A DNA stretch of 64,000 nt from Arthrobacter sp. P2b (GTDB lineage Bacteria > Actinomycetota > Actinomycetes > Actinomycetales > Micrococcaceae): positions 62,001-126,000 of the forward strand of contig NZ_FVZL01000001.1 in assembly GCF_900168295.1 (NCBI RefSeq), read 5' to 3'. A program made the translations under genes and the position numbers. Position 1 is the stretch's first letter. Every line of letters begins with the position of its first letter. Under the pieces are notes generated by a model. That model worked only from the letters and a program-made list of their open reading frames with translations, had not been told where the DNA came from and did not search any database. Shown here piece after piece: positions 35,223-45,149 of this stretch.

Positions 35223-36326
35223 ATGGAGTTCGCAGAAAAACTTTCCGCTTTGGCAGCAAAGGTGCGCCAGCAGCGGGATGTGATCCAAACAGAAGAGGCA
35301 ACGAAGAACGCGTTCGTGATGCCGTTCATCTCCACCATCCTTGGTTATGACGTTTTCAATCCCTTGGAAGTCGTGCCCGAGTTCATCGCGGACGTCGGGC
35401 TCAAGAAGGGCGAGAAGATTGACTATGCCATCGTCAAGGACGGCGAAGTCCAGATCCTGATCGAGTGCAAGAAGTCGACCGAACCCGTGAAAATTGAGCA
35501 CGCGTCCCAGCTTTTCAGGTACTTCGCCGTGACCAATGCCAGGATCGCAATTCTCACCAACGGCGAGGTTTATCAGTTTTTCACCGACCTGGATGCGCCT
35601 AACCGTATGGATGCCAAGCCTTTCCTCGTGCTCGATCTCAATGACATCGACCAGTCACTGATCCCGGAACTGCAAAAACTGTCGAAGGAAGTCTTCGACC
35701 TCGATTCAATAATCAGCGCAGCGGGCGAGCTGAAATACATCGGTGAACTGAAGCGGACGCTGGCCGCGCAGTTCAAGGAGCCAGAGGATGAATGGGTGAA
35801 GTTCCTGACCGGACGCGTTTACCCGGGCCCCTACACCCAAAAGGTGCGGGAACAGTTCACCGCCTTGGTATCCAAGGCGTCAAAACAGTTCTTGAATGAC
35901 CAGGTCAACGAACGGCTGAAGAAAGCGCTGGGCGCACCCGGCTTCCCGCAAAACGAAGAAGCCGCAGTGGCTGCAACCGTCACCAGCGCTCCGGTCGCCG
36001 AAGCAGACCTAGCCGAGGCTGATGGCTTGGAGACGACCTTGGAAGAGATCGAGGGTTACCAAATCGTGCGGGCCATTGTCTGCAGCGAGGTTAAGCCAGC
36101 TCGTGTAGTGCAGCGCGACGCCAAGTCATACTTTGCAGTTCTACTGGATGACAACAACCGCAAGCCGATTGCGCGCCTGCACTTCAACCGGACGCAGAAG
36201 TACATTGGGATCTTCGACGAGAACAAGGAAGAAACCCGAGTACCCATCGCTTCCTTGGAGGAGATCTACGAACACACAGAGGCGCTGCGTGCGAGCGTCA
36301 AGAGCTACCTGCAGCCGCAATCCTGA
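35223..36326 (+). CDS. Orphan type I restriction HsdR N-terminal nuclease-domain protein
   Basis: 367 residues. The N-terminal half (1-180) is the HsdR_N fold: ATKNAFVMPFISTILGYDVF, then the PD-(D/E)xK core with Asp67 in KIDYAIV and Glu81-x-Lys83 in ILIECKKS, then a QLFRYF helix and ILTNGEVYQFFTD. The helicase/motor part of HsdR is absent, and no methylase or specificity gene is nearby. A linker with Ala/Glu repeats (about 255-275) leads to a second domain (about 280-365, GYQIVRAIV...YIGIFDENKEETRV) with no known name. ATG 35223 follows GGGGGACC. It could be a stand-alone defence nuclease or a DNA-repair enzyme. Confidence 0.85.
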   Translation: MEFAEKLSALAAKVRQQRDVIQTEEATKNAFVMPFISTILGYDVFNPLEVVPEFIADVGLKKGEKIDYAIVKDGEVQILIECKKSTEPVKIEHASQLFRYFAVTNARIAILTNGEVYQFFTDLDAPNRMDAKPFLVLDLNDIDQSLIPELQKLSKEVFDLDSIISAAGELKYIGELKRTLAAQFKEPEDEWVKFLTGRVYPGPYTQKVREQFTALVSKASKQFLNDQVNERLKKALGAPGFPQNEEAAVAATVTSAPVAEADLAEADGLETTLEEIEGYQIVRAIVCSEVKPARVVQRDAKSYFAVLLDDNNRKPIARLHFNRTQKYIGIFDENKEETRVPIASLEEIYEHTEALRASVKSYLQPQS

Positions 36327-36362
36327 CCACATCTGACTAACAACCCGCACAAGGGGGCGCTG

Positions 36363-37367
36363 GTGGTATCGGGTTTCGGCAACAAGGACTCTTCAGGTGT
36401 GCCTGCCAACGGCCATGACATTCCAGGCGTGAGGCGTTCGCCGAGCGGTCGTATCCCACAGTGGGCGATTGATGAGGCACTCGGCAAGCTTGAGAATCCC
36501 GAGCCCTCGCGGACGGCGCCAACACAAGGCGCAGGAAAGAGGCGTCGCTTCCGGGAGACCAAGGCAGGTCGCACCCGTAAGTGGAGACCAGGGGTGGCCA
36601 CGGTTCTTGGCGTCGGGCTCGTCGTCGGACTCTATTTCGCGCCATCATTGTTCGATCGGTACATCTTGTCGCAGGCTCTGCCCCACTTGCCCGGCTCTGA
36701 AGTCCCGCCGCCAGGTTTTGAAGCCGCTTCATCCCCACTTGGTATCCCGCCTGCCAGCACCGGGTCGACGGCGTATGTCCTGCAGGAGTCGCGCGATGCG
36801 GACCAGCCGTTTGTGACCTACGATCCGTGCCGTCCCGTTCACTACGTTGTCCGGACGGACCTGGCACCGCCCGGCACGGACCAGCTCATACAGGAGGCCG
36901 TGTCCGCCGTGTCCGCTGCTTCCGGACTGCAGTTCGTGTACGACGGGATCACGTCCGAAGCACCGACGAAGGGTCGAGAGGCGTACCAGCCTGATCGCTA
37001 TGGCAAGAGATGGGCGCCGGTCCTGATTGCGTGGTCCACGCCGGAAGAGGCCCCTGAGTTGACGGGAAGAATTGCAGGGACGGGAGGCAGCGCCTCGATC
37101 CAGGTTCCGGGTGAGCCCTACGTGTACGTCACGGGCCAGGTACAGCTGGATGCGCCAGGACTGACTGAAACACTGGCCTCTCCGAATGGCCCGGCGTTGA
37201 TTCGAGCCATCATCATGCACGAACTGGCCCATGTTGTCGGTCTCGGCCACGTGAACGATCCCACGCAGCTGATGTACGAAGAGAACAGCGGGCAACTGGA
37301 CTTCGGCGACGGCGACCGCGCCGGGCTTGCGCTGCTGGGAACCGGCAAGTGCGTCCCGCGTTTATGA
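36363..37367 (+). CDS. Membrane-anchored matrixin-type zinc metalloprotease
   Basis: 334 residues. A cytoplasmic basic N-terminus (about 1-75, GKRRRFRETKAGRTRK) precedes one transmembrane helix (about 77-93) and an extracellular metzincin domain. The zinc motif HELAHVVGLGH (His286, Glu287, His290, His296) and a downstream Met-turn (QLMYEE, Met304) identify the matrixin/M10 family. The start GTG 36363 has AAGGGGGC upstream. It lies 36 nt after the HsdR_N gene on the same strand, so co-transcription is likely, though a functional tie is unclear. It probably cleaves extracellular protein. Confidence 0.85.
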   Translation: MVSGFGNKDSSGVPANGHDIPGVRRSPSGRIPQWAIDEALGKLENPEPSRTAPTQGAGKRRRFRETKAGRTRKWRPGVATVLGVGLVVGLYFAPSLFDRYILSQALPHLPGSEVPPPGFEAASSPLGIPPASTGSTAYVLQESRDADQPFVTYDPCRPVHYVVRTDLAPPGTDQLIQEAVSAVSAASGLQFVYDGITSEAPTKGREAYQPDRYGKRWAPVLIAWSTPEEAPELTGRIAGTGGSASIQVPGEPYVYVTGQVQLDAPGLTETLASPNGPALIRAIIMHELAHVVGLGHVNDPTQLMYEENSGQLDFGDGDRAGLALLGTGKCVPRL

Positions 37368-37445
37368 AGTGATGCTCCGCTAAGGGAGGGCCTGCCAGTA
37401 CCAGTTACAGCAGGGACTCCCACAGGCGCCCCGAAAAGCCGTTGA

Positions 37446-38486
<1,041 letters not shown>

Positions 38487-38506
38487 CGGCCTAACGCGCC
38501 TCGCAC

Positions 38507-38549
38507 GGAAGCGGTCGACGGCGGGAGGTCCCCGCCGTCGACCGCTTCC
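38507..38549. terminator. Strong terminator between aldo/keto reductase and SRPBCC genes
   Basis: GGAAGCGGTCGACGGCGGG pairs with CCCGCCGTCGACCGCTTCC over 19 bp around a short loop, followed by TGTTTGTT. It is bidirectional between convergent genes. Confidence 0.9.
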
Positions 38550-38591
38550 TGTTTGTTGGGGTCGCTTCCCCAGCTGATCCCGCTGGCACTC

Positions 38592-39065
38592 CTAGAACTG
38601 CCCGGTGGGGCCGCTGTCCTTGACTTCGCCGCGCCAGCCGCCGGTTTCGGTACCGCGTGATTCGATGAAGGCCTTGAACTTACGCATGTCCGCCTTCACC
38701 TGCATCTCGTCGATCTTCAGTGCCGCGCCTGCCTTTTCAGTGACGGTTTCCGGCGCCCATTCGAAATGGACCCTGACCTTCGTGTGATTGGCATCCACCG
38801 GCGTGAACCTGATGATGCCGGCATGGGATTTGCCGTCGGTGCTGCGCCAGGCGATCCGGTCGTCAGGCTCCTGGTCAACAATCTCAGTATCGAATTCCCG
38901 CTGCACGCCACCCACCTTGGTTACCCAGTGGTTGGTGGTGTCGGTCAGCTGGGTTACGGATTCCACGCCGGACATGAACTGCGGAAAGGATTCGAACTGG
39001 GTCCACTGGTTGTACGCGGTCCGCACCGGGACATCGACTTCAACGGTCTCTTCAACGTGTTCCAT
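38592..39065 (-). CDS. SRPBCC (START-like) family protein
   Basis: 157 residues. It follows the polyketide-cyclase/START fold: EETVEVDVPVRTAYNQWTQFESFPQFMSGVESV, then TKVGGVQREFDTEIVDQEPDDRIAW, GIIRFTPVDANHTKVRVHFEW and a long C-terminal helix. These proteins bind hydrophobic ligands; no catalytic residue can be named. ATG 39065 has GAGGAGC 5-7 nt upstream and is chosen over the upstream ATGs at 39080 and 39095. It stands alone. Confidence 0.87.
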   Translation of the reverse strand: MEHVEETVEVDVPVRTAYNQWTQFESFPQFMSGVESVTQLTDTTNHWVTKVGGVQREFDTEIVDQEPDDRIAWRSTDGKSHAGIIRFTPVDANHTKVRVHFEWAPETVTEKAGAALKIDEMQVKADMRKFKAFIESRGTETGGWRGEVKDSGPTGQF

Positions 39066-39237
39066 CTGCTTGCTCCTCATGACGGACGGCCGCAACAGCG
39101 GACCGGCAGCACTGGCAATCCTGCCAGTCAGGCAGCCGCCACACTTTCACCATAAATCCGCCCGCTACCGGGGTCCAGACCCTAAAATTGCAGGTCGAAA
39201 GGGACAATTGACGGCGCCAGCCGGTAGATTTGAGCCG

Positions 39238-39711
39238 ATGATTTCCATTGACCGGGACGACCCCACACGCGCCGACGTGCATCAACTCCTCAGCGAACAC
39301 CTGGCCGACATGTACGCCACCTCACCGGCCGAAAGCGTCCACGCCCTGGACCACTCCGCCCTGTCCGTACCATCCGTCACGTTCTGGACGGCCCGCGAGA
39401 ACGGTGATCTGCTGGGGTGCGGCGCGCTCAAGCTCCTGGATTCCCCGTCCGGGCCGGCGATGCACGGCGAGATCAAGTCCATGCGCACCACAACCAGCGC
39501 ACGCGGCAGGGGTGTGGCTACCCTGATGCTCCGGCACATCCTCGACGACGCCCGCGCCCGGAACCTGGAGCGCGTCTACCTCGAGACGGGAACCGAGGAC
39601 TACTTCACCCCCGCGCGGCGGCTGTATGCCCGGCACGGCTTCACCGAGTGCCCGCCGTTTGCCGGCTACACCCTGGATCCCAACAGCGTTTTCATGGAAC
39701 TGGGCCTGTAG
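39238..39711 (+). CDS. GNAT family N-acetyltransferase
   Basis: 157 residues. The acetyl-CoA loop appears as MRTTTSARGRGVATLMLRHIL (motif A, RGRGVA), with the upstream strand GCGALKLLD and the C-terminal LYARHGFTECPPFAGYTLDPNSVFMEL. This C-terminal pattern is common in GNATs that resemble PhnO/YsnE. It would acetylate an amine; the substrate is unknown. ATG 39238; the longer in-frame extension from 38788 is antisense to the SRPBCC gene. Confidence 0.9.
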   Translation: MISIDRDDPTRADVHQLLSEHLADMYATSPAESVHALDHSALSVPSVTFWTARENGDLLGCGALKLLDSPSGPAMHGEIKSMRTTTSARGRGVATLMLRHILDDARARNLERVYLETGTEDYFTPARRLYARHGFTECPPFAGYTLDPNSVFMELGL

Positions 39712-39802
39712 CGGGGACCCCCGCAGCCAGCGGGCTCGAGAACTGACGTCACACAACGCGACGGCATCCCGCTCCGGACAGGCAACGGCCTACCCTTGAC
39801 AG

Positions 39803-40360
39803 GTGACTTTGACTAAGATGCGCACCGCCGCCGCGAGCTCCCTCGCCGCCGCCGGTCTCCTGTTTTCCCTCGCCGCCTGCTCCTCGCCGGCCGCCACCCA
39901 GCCAACCACCTCGGCACCGGCTTCCACGGCAGCGGCTTCAGCCAGCGCCGACGCCGGACCCTGCGAAGGCGTGAAGGTCATCGTGGATTCGGGCGCCCTC
40001 AAGCAGGATGCCGCCGACACCTCCGTTTGCGTGGATGTGGACGAGCCCACCGTAGCTTCCGAGATTCTCGACAAGGCTGACGTGAAAACCGAGGGCACCG
40101 AGCAGTACCCCACCGAACTGGTCTGCCGCGTGAACGGTGTCCCCGCCGCGGACTTCGACATTACCCACAAGGCCGGCACGTACCGGGAAGAATGCAAGGG
40201 GATGCCCGCCGCCTTCGCCTACTGGTCCCTCTGGGTGAAGCCCGCCTCCGGTGACTGGGCCTATGCCCAGGAAGGCCACGCCACCCTGAAGGTGAGCCCC
40301 GGCGAGAGCCTGGAACTGCTCTACACGGTCGACGGCGAACCGGCCGCCCCCAAGGCATGA
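39803..40360 (+). CDS. DUF4430 lipoprotein coupled to an ECF transporter
   Basis: 185 residues. A lipoprotein signal (FSLAAC, lipobox Cys near residue 26) and an Ala/Ser/Thr-rich linker precede a DUF4430-like domain (about 50-180) with the pattern AYWSLWVKPASGDWAYAQEG and LKVSPGESLELLYTVDG. This domain is related to the C-terminal part of transcobalamin and intrinsic factor. The stop overlaps the ECF transporter start by 4 nt (ATGA). Known systems pair DUF4430 proteins with cobalamin-type ECF importers, so it may be an external corrinoid-binding partner (inference). Start at 39803 is GTG; the internal ATG six codons later is possible. Confidence 0.8.
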   Translation: MTLTKMRTAAASSLAAAGLLFSLAACSSPAATQPTTSAPASTAAASASADAGPCEGVKVIVDSGALKQDAADTSVCVDVDEPTVASEILDKADVKTEGTEQYPTELVCRVNGVPAADFDITHKAGTYREECKGMPAAFAYWSLWVKPASGDWAYAQEGHATLKVSPGESLELLYTVDGEPAAPKA

Positions 40361-43215
40361 CCTTCCGACCCGCGCCGTTACGCGCCGCGGCGGCCCTGGC
40401 CGCCATCTTCGTCGCGGCGCGGGTCATCTACCGCATCCTTTTCCACGGGACGGCACTTGGCGGGCCGCTCCTTCTGGACTTGCCGGCAATCCGGCTGCCT
40501 GCCCCGTACGCCCATGTGGTCCTCCTCGGCCCCGTCACGGGATCCGGGCTGTGGGAGGCGGTCCTGTCCGCCCTGCCGATCGCCGGAGTCATCCTCGGTT
40601 TCGGCCTGCTCAACGCTTTCGTGGATGTGGCGCGCGGCTTCGTGCACCTGGCCCGGCGTGGCCCCGTGCAGGGTTTGGCCCGGACGCTTGTGGTGGCGTG
40701 GGCGGCGCTTCCGGCACTGGCCGACGCCGTTGCCTCCGTGCGCCTGGCCTTCCGGCTGCGGGGTGAAAAGTTTGGAGCCCGCGCCCTGGTGCCCGTGCTC
40801 GAGCGCACCCTTGAGCACGCCGGCCGGGTTGCCGCCGCCCTGGAGCTGCGAGGCTTCGGGAGCCGAGAGGCACACCGCTCAAGGAACGACGACGGCCCGC
40901 TTCTGGTGCACGCCGCCCAGTTCCGCATCGGTGCCGCTCGGCTGAACGTCCCCGACTTCGCCCCGCCGCGCGGCTCAATTTCCGTCATTACCGGGCCAAC
41001 GGGCTCCGGAAAATCCACCATCCTGCGGGGCATCGCCGGCCTCCTCTCCCACGTTGACGGCGGAGAAATTTCCGGCACCGTCAGCGTCGGCGGAATGGAC
41101 CGTGCCGCCGCCCCGCCCCGCGACACCGCCCGCCACATCGGCGTCGTCCTGCAAAATCCCCGGGCCGCGTTCGCCAGCACCCGGGTCCGGGACGAGATCT
41201 CCGTTGCCCTTGAGCTGCGCGGCGTGCCATCCGCTTCCGCCAATGCCCGCGTGCTGGAGGTCGCCGGGCGTATCGGGGTGACGGATCTGCTGGACCGGAA
41301 TCTCAGCACCCTCTCAGCCGGCGAGGCAACACTCGTCGCCATCGCCGCCGCCGTGGTGGATCATCCTGCCCTCCTGCTCGTGGATGAGCCCCTGGCCGAC
41401 CTCGACACCGCCGCCCGCGGACGCGTCATCGCCGTGCTCAACACCCTCGCCCGCGACTCCGGCGTCTGCGTCATTGTGGCGGAACACCGCGCGGAAGCGC
41501 TCGTGCCGGTGGCCGATTCCTGGTGGACCATCGACGACGGCGCGCTGGTTCCTGGTGCCGCGCCCGCGCCGTCGCACCCTCTCGAGGCCCGTCCGACGCC
41601 GGTAGAGCCAACGGACCTCGCACCCGTGCTGACGGCGACAAACCTCGCGGTGCACCGCAAGGGCCAGCCGCTCGTGCGCGACGCATCCCTGACCCTGCAC
41701 CGCGGTGAAGTGGTGGCCCTGGTGGGGCCAAACGGGGCCGGGAAGTCTTCCCTCCTGGTGGCGCTCGCCCTGGGTGAAGGCACGGCGGGTGAAGGAAAGA
41801 GCGGTCCGAAAACGTACGACGGCGGCACGGGCGACCGCGGCCGCGTCGCCCTGGTGCCGGACGCCTCGGACGACCTCTTCACCAGGGATACGGTGGCAGG
41901 AGAACTTCGCGCCGCGGAACGGCGCCTGGCGCGCAGGAAGAACGGCGTACAGCCTGAGCCGGGTTACGCAGCTGCACGACTTGCCCGTCTCCGGGGCAAC
42001 GTCAGCATTCCCATCGGCCACGAGCATCCCCGGGACCTCTCTGCAGGAGAGCGCCGGATCCTGACCATCACGCTGCAGACCCTGGACGACCCTCAGGTCC
42101 TCCTGATCGATGAGCCCACCCGCGGACTCGATCCCGCCGCGCGCACGGCAGTCTCCGCAGCGCTGCGTGCAGCGGCGGACGCCGGCACGGCCGTCCTGAT
42201 CGCCACGCACGACCTCGACTTCGCCCACGGCCTCGGCGCCCGGATCCTCCCGATGCGTGACGGCGTCGCACCCTCTGCCGCGGCACCCGAAGCACCCGAA
42301 CCGACCCTTCCGGATCTCCAGCTGACAGCTACCGGACCAAAGCCAGAAGTCATCAACGAACAAGCCGATTCCCAGGCCCTGCATAAACATCACCGCATCC
42401 GGCTGCCGCGCGGCGTCGAACTCGCAGTCCTCGCAGCCGCAAACCTTCTGGCCCTCGGTGCATTCTGCTGGCCGTTGCTCGCCGCGGCCCTCCCCCAGGA
42501 TGCCGCCGCCGCCCTCCCCTACGCGGCGCTGGCCATCGCGCCGTTGGCCGCGGTCGCCGTCGTCGTGTCCCTCGACGGTTCCGTCCGGTCGGCACACACG
42601 GTGGCGTTGCTCGGCGTCCTGGCAGCGGTCGGTTCGGCGGTGCGGGTGGCGAGCACCGGCGTCGGGGGTGTGGAGGCGGTCTTTATCCTGCTGATCCTGG
42701 CCGGCCGGGCGTTCGGTGCCCGTTTCGGCCTGCTCCTCGGCGCCGCCACGATCGCCGTCTCCAGCGTGTTGTGGGGTGGAGTCGGGCCCTGGACACCGTT
42801 CCAGATCTTCGCCTGTGCGTGGGTGGGCGCGGGCGCCGGGCTGCTCCCCCGCCGGGTGCGGGGCAAAGCGGAGCTGTGGATGCTGTGCGGCTACGGCGCC
42901 GTGGCGTCCTACCTGTTCGGCCTGCTCACCAACCTGTGGTTCTGGCCGTTCGCAGTGGGCGCCGGCACCGGCATCTCGTACGAACCCGGGGCTCCGCTGG
43001 CCACCAACCTCAGCAGCTTCCTGCTGTACTCGCTGGTGACGTCGACGGCGGGCTGGGACACCCTGCGGGCCGTCACCACGATCATCGGAATCGTTGTGGT
43101 GGGGCGGGCCATTCTCGCCGCGTTCCGGCGGGTGAAGCCGGTCTCCAGCGCGGGCGGGCAAGTCGCGACGGCGCACTCAGCCCAAGCCAGGGACCGGCCG
43201 CAACTTAGGGTCTAA
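40357..43215 (+). CDS. Single-chain ECF transporter (T, A, A and S components fused)
   Basis: 952 residues. Residues 1-170 form an EcfT-like membrane component with an ARG-type coupling helix (AALELRGFGS). Two ABC ATPases follow: Walker A GPTGSGKST (213-221), LSAGEA signature and LLVDEPLADLD; then GPNGAGKSS (about 455), LSAGERR and LLIDEPTRGLD. Residues from about 690 form an ECF S-component-like domain with about six helices. Thus one polypeptide holds energising, coupling and substrate-capture parts of an energy-coupling-factor vitamin importer. Translation is coupled to the upstream DUF4430 lipoprotein. Substrate is not proved; cobalamin or another corrinoid is favoured by that partner. 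Confidence 0.9.
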   Translation: MTFRPAPLRAAAALAAIFVAARVIYRILFHGTALGGPLLLDLPAIRLPAPYAHVVLLGPVTGSGLWEAVLSALPIAGVILGFGLLNAFVDVARGFVHLARRGPVQGLARTLVVAWAALPALADAVASVRLAFRLRGEKFGARALVPVLERTLEHAGRVAAALELRGFGSREAHRSRNDDGPLLVHAAQFRIGAARLNVPDFAPPRGSISVITGPTGSGKSTILRGIAGLLSHVDGGEISGTVSVGGMDRAAAPPRDTARHIGVVLQNPRAAFASTRVRDEISVALELRGVPSASANARVLEVAGRIGVTDLLDRNLSTLSAGEATLVAIAAAVVDHPALLLVDEPLADLDTAARGRVIAVLNTLARDSGVCVIVAEHRAEALVPVADSWWTIDDGALVPGAAPAPSHPLEARPTPVEPTDLAPVLTATNLAVHRKGQPLVRDASLTLHRGEVVALVGPNGAGKSSLLVALALGEGTAGEGKSGPKTYDGGTGDRGRVALVPDASDDLFTRDTVAGELRAAERRLARRKNGVQPEPGYAAARLARLRGNVSIPIGHEHPRDLSAGERRILTITLQTLDDPQVLLIDEPTRGLDPAARTAVSAALRAAADAGTAVLIATHDLDFAHGLGARILPMRDGVAPSAAAPEAPEPTLPDLQLTATGPKPEVINEQADSQALHKHHRIRLPRGVELAVLAAANLLALGAFCWPLLAAALPQDAAAALPYAALAIAPLAAVAVVVSLDGSVRSAHTVALLGVLAAVGSAVRVASTGVGGVEAVFILLILAGRAFGARFGLLLGAATIAVSSVLWGGVGPWTPFQIFACAWVGAGAGLLPRRVRGKAELWMLCGYGAVASYLFGLLTNLWFWPFAVGAGTGISYEPGAPLATNLSSFLLYSLVTSTAGWDTLRAVTTIIGIVVVGRAILAAFRRVKPVSSAGGQVATAHSAQARDRPQLRV

Positions 43216-43289
43216 GGACCCCGCGGAAAGTAGCTCCTGCCGAAAGCCTTTGACTCGTATTGCGACCGTAAAGACTGCACATTGCCGCA

Positions 43290-43317
43290 GTCTCGGCTGG
43301 GGGGAACCAGCCGAGAC
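43290..43317. terminator. Hairpin after the ECF transporter gene
   Basis: GTCTCGGCTGG and CCAGCCGAGAC pair perfectly over 11 bp around a GGGGAA loop, 75 nt after the transporter stop. No clear T-run follows (CTCGGTTTC). Confidence 0.6.
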
Positions 43318-43368
43318 CTCGGTTTCAGGTGTGCGCGTTAGTGCGCCGTCACGTTGGAAGAAGGCCGG

Positions 43369-43560
43369 CTAAATCTTCTGCCTCTCGTAATTGGCTTCCG
43401 GTCGGTGTCCATTGCCGCTGCCGTAGATGGGTGCTCCTGCGGCTGTGGCGTCCACGGCGTGCAGCTGTCCGGTGGCTGGGGCGGTGGATTCTTCGGTGGC
43501 GAGGATGAATTTTTGGTGGCCGTGTTCGACGACGGCGGCGCGCACGGTGCGTTGCGCCAT
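43369..43560 (-). CDS. Possible small protein or gene remnant
   Basis: A 63-residue frame starting MAQRTVRAAVVEHGHQKF, hydrophilic, with a protein-like composition (Ala, Glu, Gly) and no membrane segment. No ribosome site stands out. No family is recognised. It sits in a 636-bp gap and could be the tail of a decayed gene. Confidence 0.25.
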   Translation of the reverse strand: MAQRTVRAAVVEHGHQKFILATEESTAPATGQLHAVDATAAGAPIYGSGNGHRPEANYERQKI

Positions 43561-43606
43561 ACCCGAACGCTTCGTTCATTAAGCGAACGCGCGCAGAGCG
43601 CTAGCT

Positions 43607-43744
43607 TCGCCGCTTCCGGTTCACCCCGCAGGTGTAACAGACTCCCTCCACAGTGCCCGTTCCGGCAGGCAGAAGCACCCTCATACCTTCCGGGTGGTGG
43701 AACACGAACGCGTCGGTGGACTGTTCAGGGTGCAGCATGTTCTC
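43607..43744 (-). CDS. Possible 45-residue CxxC protein or gene remnant
   Basis: A minus-strand frame not preceded by a clear start except an internal ATG at 43744 (MLHPEQSTDAFVFHHPEGM), ending VCYTCGVNRKRRS. The frame is open further upstream to a stop near 43810, with codons for ...PTSGWTEVQCVEN. The CYTCG knuckle and basic tail resemble the end of a zinc-finger protein. It may be a remnant of a longer gene. Evidence is weak. Confidence 0.25.
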
Positions 43745-43853
43745 GACACATTGAACTTCAGTCCACCCTGACGTCGGGGCGGCTGCCGGGTCCTGGGAAA
43801 ATCGGAACTATCCACGAAAGATGCGCCGATGAGGAACGCTGTTCGGTACAGGA

Positions 43854-45116
43854 CTAGGTTGTGGCTTTCACTCCTTCTGGGGACGGCCGGCCGTGGGCGA
43901 ACCAGCGTGGGAAGGTTACGCCGAACAGTTGCTGGCGGGCCAGCTCTACTCCGCCCCGCAAGGGTTCTCGTTCGTCATTGGCCGACTGGAGGACGATGAG
44001 GTCGCGCGTGGCCAGCGGAAGAGACAGTTCGTAGATCCTCTGGCGGACTTCAGAAAGGAAGACCTCCCCAGCCGACGCCATCACGCCGCCTATGACGATG
44101 ACACCGGGATTGAACATGTTCACCAAGGCCGATATAGCTTCTCCTGCCACCTGTGCCGATTTTCGAATGAGGCTAATTGCCAGCGGGTCCCCTTCTGCCG
44201 CGGCCAAAGTAATGTCCTCAGGTATCAAGGGAGCCTTTCCGGCCCTGGTGGCCAGCGGCCCTTTTGCTCCCTGCCCGATCGCCAACTCTGCGTCGCGAAC
44301 CAACGCCCATCCGCCGGCTACTGCTTCCAGGCAACCGATCTTCCCGCAACGGCATTCGGCCTCAGAGCCTGCAACTCTGACATGCCCGATGTCCCCGGCG
44401 GCACCGTTTGCCCCGCGATGTATTCGTCCTTCGGACAACAGTCCGGCGCCCATACCCAACCCGATTTTGCAATAAATCAAGTCCGTGGGCACGTCTCGGC
44501 GGTGGGCGCGTTCTCCGAGCGCCAGGAGATTCACGTCATTGTCGACCCAAACAGGCGCATCGTATCGCTCCTCGAAGGGTGTGCGGACGTCGAAATCGTT
44601 CCATCCCGGCATGATGGCCGGTGCCGCAGGCCGTCCGGTGAGGAAGTCCACGGGTCCGGGAAGCCCCACCACCACGCTCCAGACGGGTTGCTTGTTCCCC
44701 TTCTCCAGTAGCTCGTCCACCATCGAGAACACCATGTCAATGGTTTCCCCAGGCCCGCGGGAAATGTCCCAGTTACGGTGCATGTGCTCCAGGATGTCGC
44801 CGTCCAGTCCGGCAATGCCCACTCTGACGTGCAGGGCTCCCAGAGCACAAACAACGATCATTCCCTGTTCAGCGCAAAATCGAAGCTTCCGAGGTTGGCG
44901 GCCCCCGGACGAGGCTCCGAATTCACCGTCAGCCAAGAGGCCCATCTTGATTGCCTGATCTACACGCTGCGAAACCACGCCGCGGCCAAGGCCCGTCAGT
45001 TTGCCGAGTTCCGGGCGGGTGATCGCCTCACCAGTTCGGACCAGGTTGATGATCCGCAGCAGGCTCGTCCCTTCATCCGTTTGGGCGCCAAAGCGGAGGG
45101 TGGACTCTGTGGTCAT
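43854..45116 (-). CDS. ROK family transcriptional regulator (ROK1)
   Basis: 420 residues. An N-terminal winged HTH (about 17-75: SLLRIINLVRTGEAITRPELGKLTGLGRGVVSQRVDQAI) is followed by a ROK sugar-kinase fold. The zinc motif CRCGKIGCLE, the WVDNDVNLLALGE strand (catalytic Asp of kinases retained) and GDIGHV are visible; the last has Asp where kinases have Glu. It is probably a sugar-responsive repressor rather than a kinase. It lies 162 nt downstream of GH43 on the same strand, at the far end of the glycosidase arm. A palindrome ACAGG-GGAA-CCTGT lies 33 nt upstream of its start. ATG 45116. Confidence 0.9.
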   Translation of the reverse strand: MTTESTLRFGAQTDEGTSLLRIINLVRTGEAITRPELGKLTGLGRGVVSQRVDQAIKMGLLADGEFGASSGGRQPRKLRFCAEQGMIVVCALGALHVRVGIAGLDGDILEHMHRNWDISRGPGETIDMVFSMVDELLEKGNKQPVWSVVVGLPGPVDFLTGRPAAPAIMPGWNDFDVRTPFEERYDAPVWVDNDVNLLALGERAHRRDVPTDLIYCKIGLGMGAGLLSEGRIHRGANGAAGDIGHVRVAGSEAECRCGKIGCLEAVAGGWALVRDAELAIGQGAKGPLATRAGKAPLIPEDITLAAAEGDPLAISLIRKSAQVAGEAISALVNMFNPGVIVIGGVMASAGEVFLSEVRQRIYELSLPLATRDLIVLQSANDEREPLRGGVELARQQLFGVTFPRWFAHGRPSPEGVKATT

Positions 45117-45149
45117 GCTTGATCACTCCTCCATGGCAGCGCGGACCAA

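Larger units (their letters stand above)
43218..43853. other. 636-bp intergenic region between convergent genes
   Basis: It holds the hairpin at 43290-43317 and two short minus-strand frames listed separately, which may be gene remnants. No plus-strand frame looks like a real protein; the longest (43354-43857) overlaps the following gene's 3' end antisense and is low in family-like features. No repeat, tRNA or mobile element was recognised. Confidence 0.5.

Noticed and set aside
35223..36326. Complete type I restriction-modification system
   Set aside because: Only the HsdR N-terminal nuclease domain is present; no helicase, HsdM or HsdS gene is in the neighbourhood.
41314..43176. 620-codon minus-strand frame across the ECF transporter
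   Set aside because: Arg/Gln/Gly-rich antisense frame in high-GC DNA; the plus strand carries clear ABC motifs.
43354..43857. 167-codon plus-strand frame before ROK1
   Set aside because: Cys/Gly/Ser-rich with no domain, and it runs across the 3' end of the ROK1 gene on the other strand.
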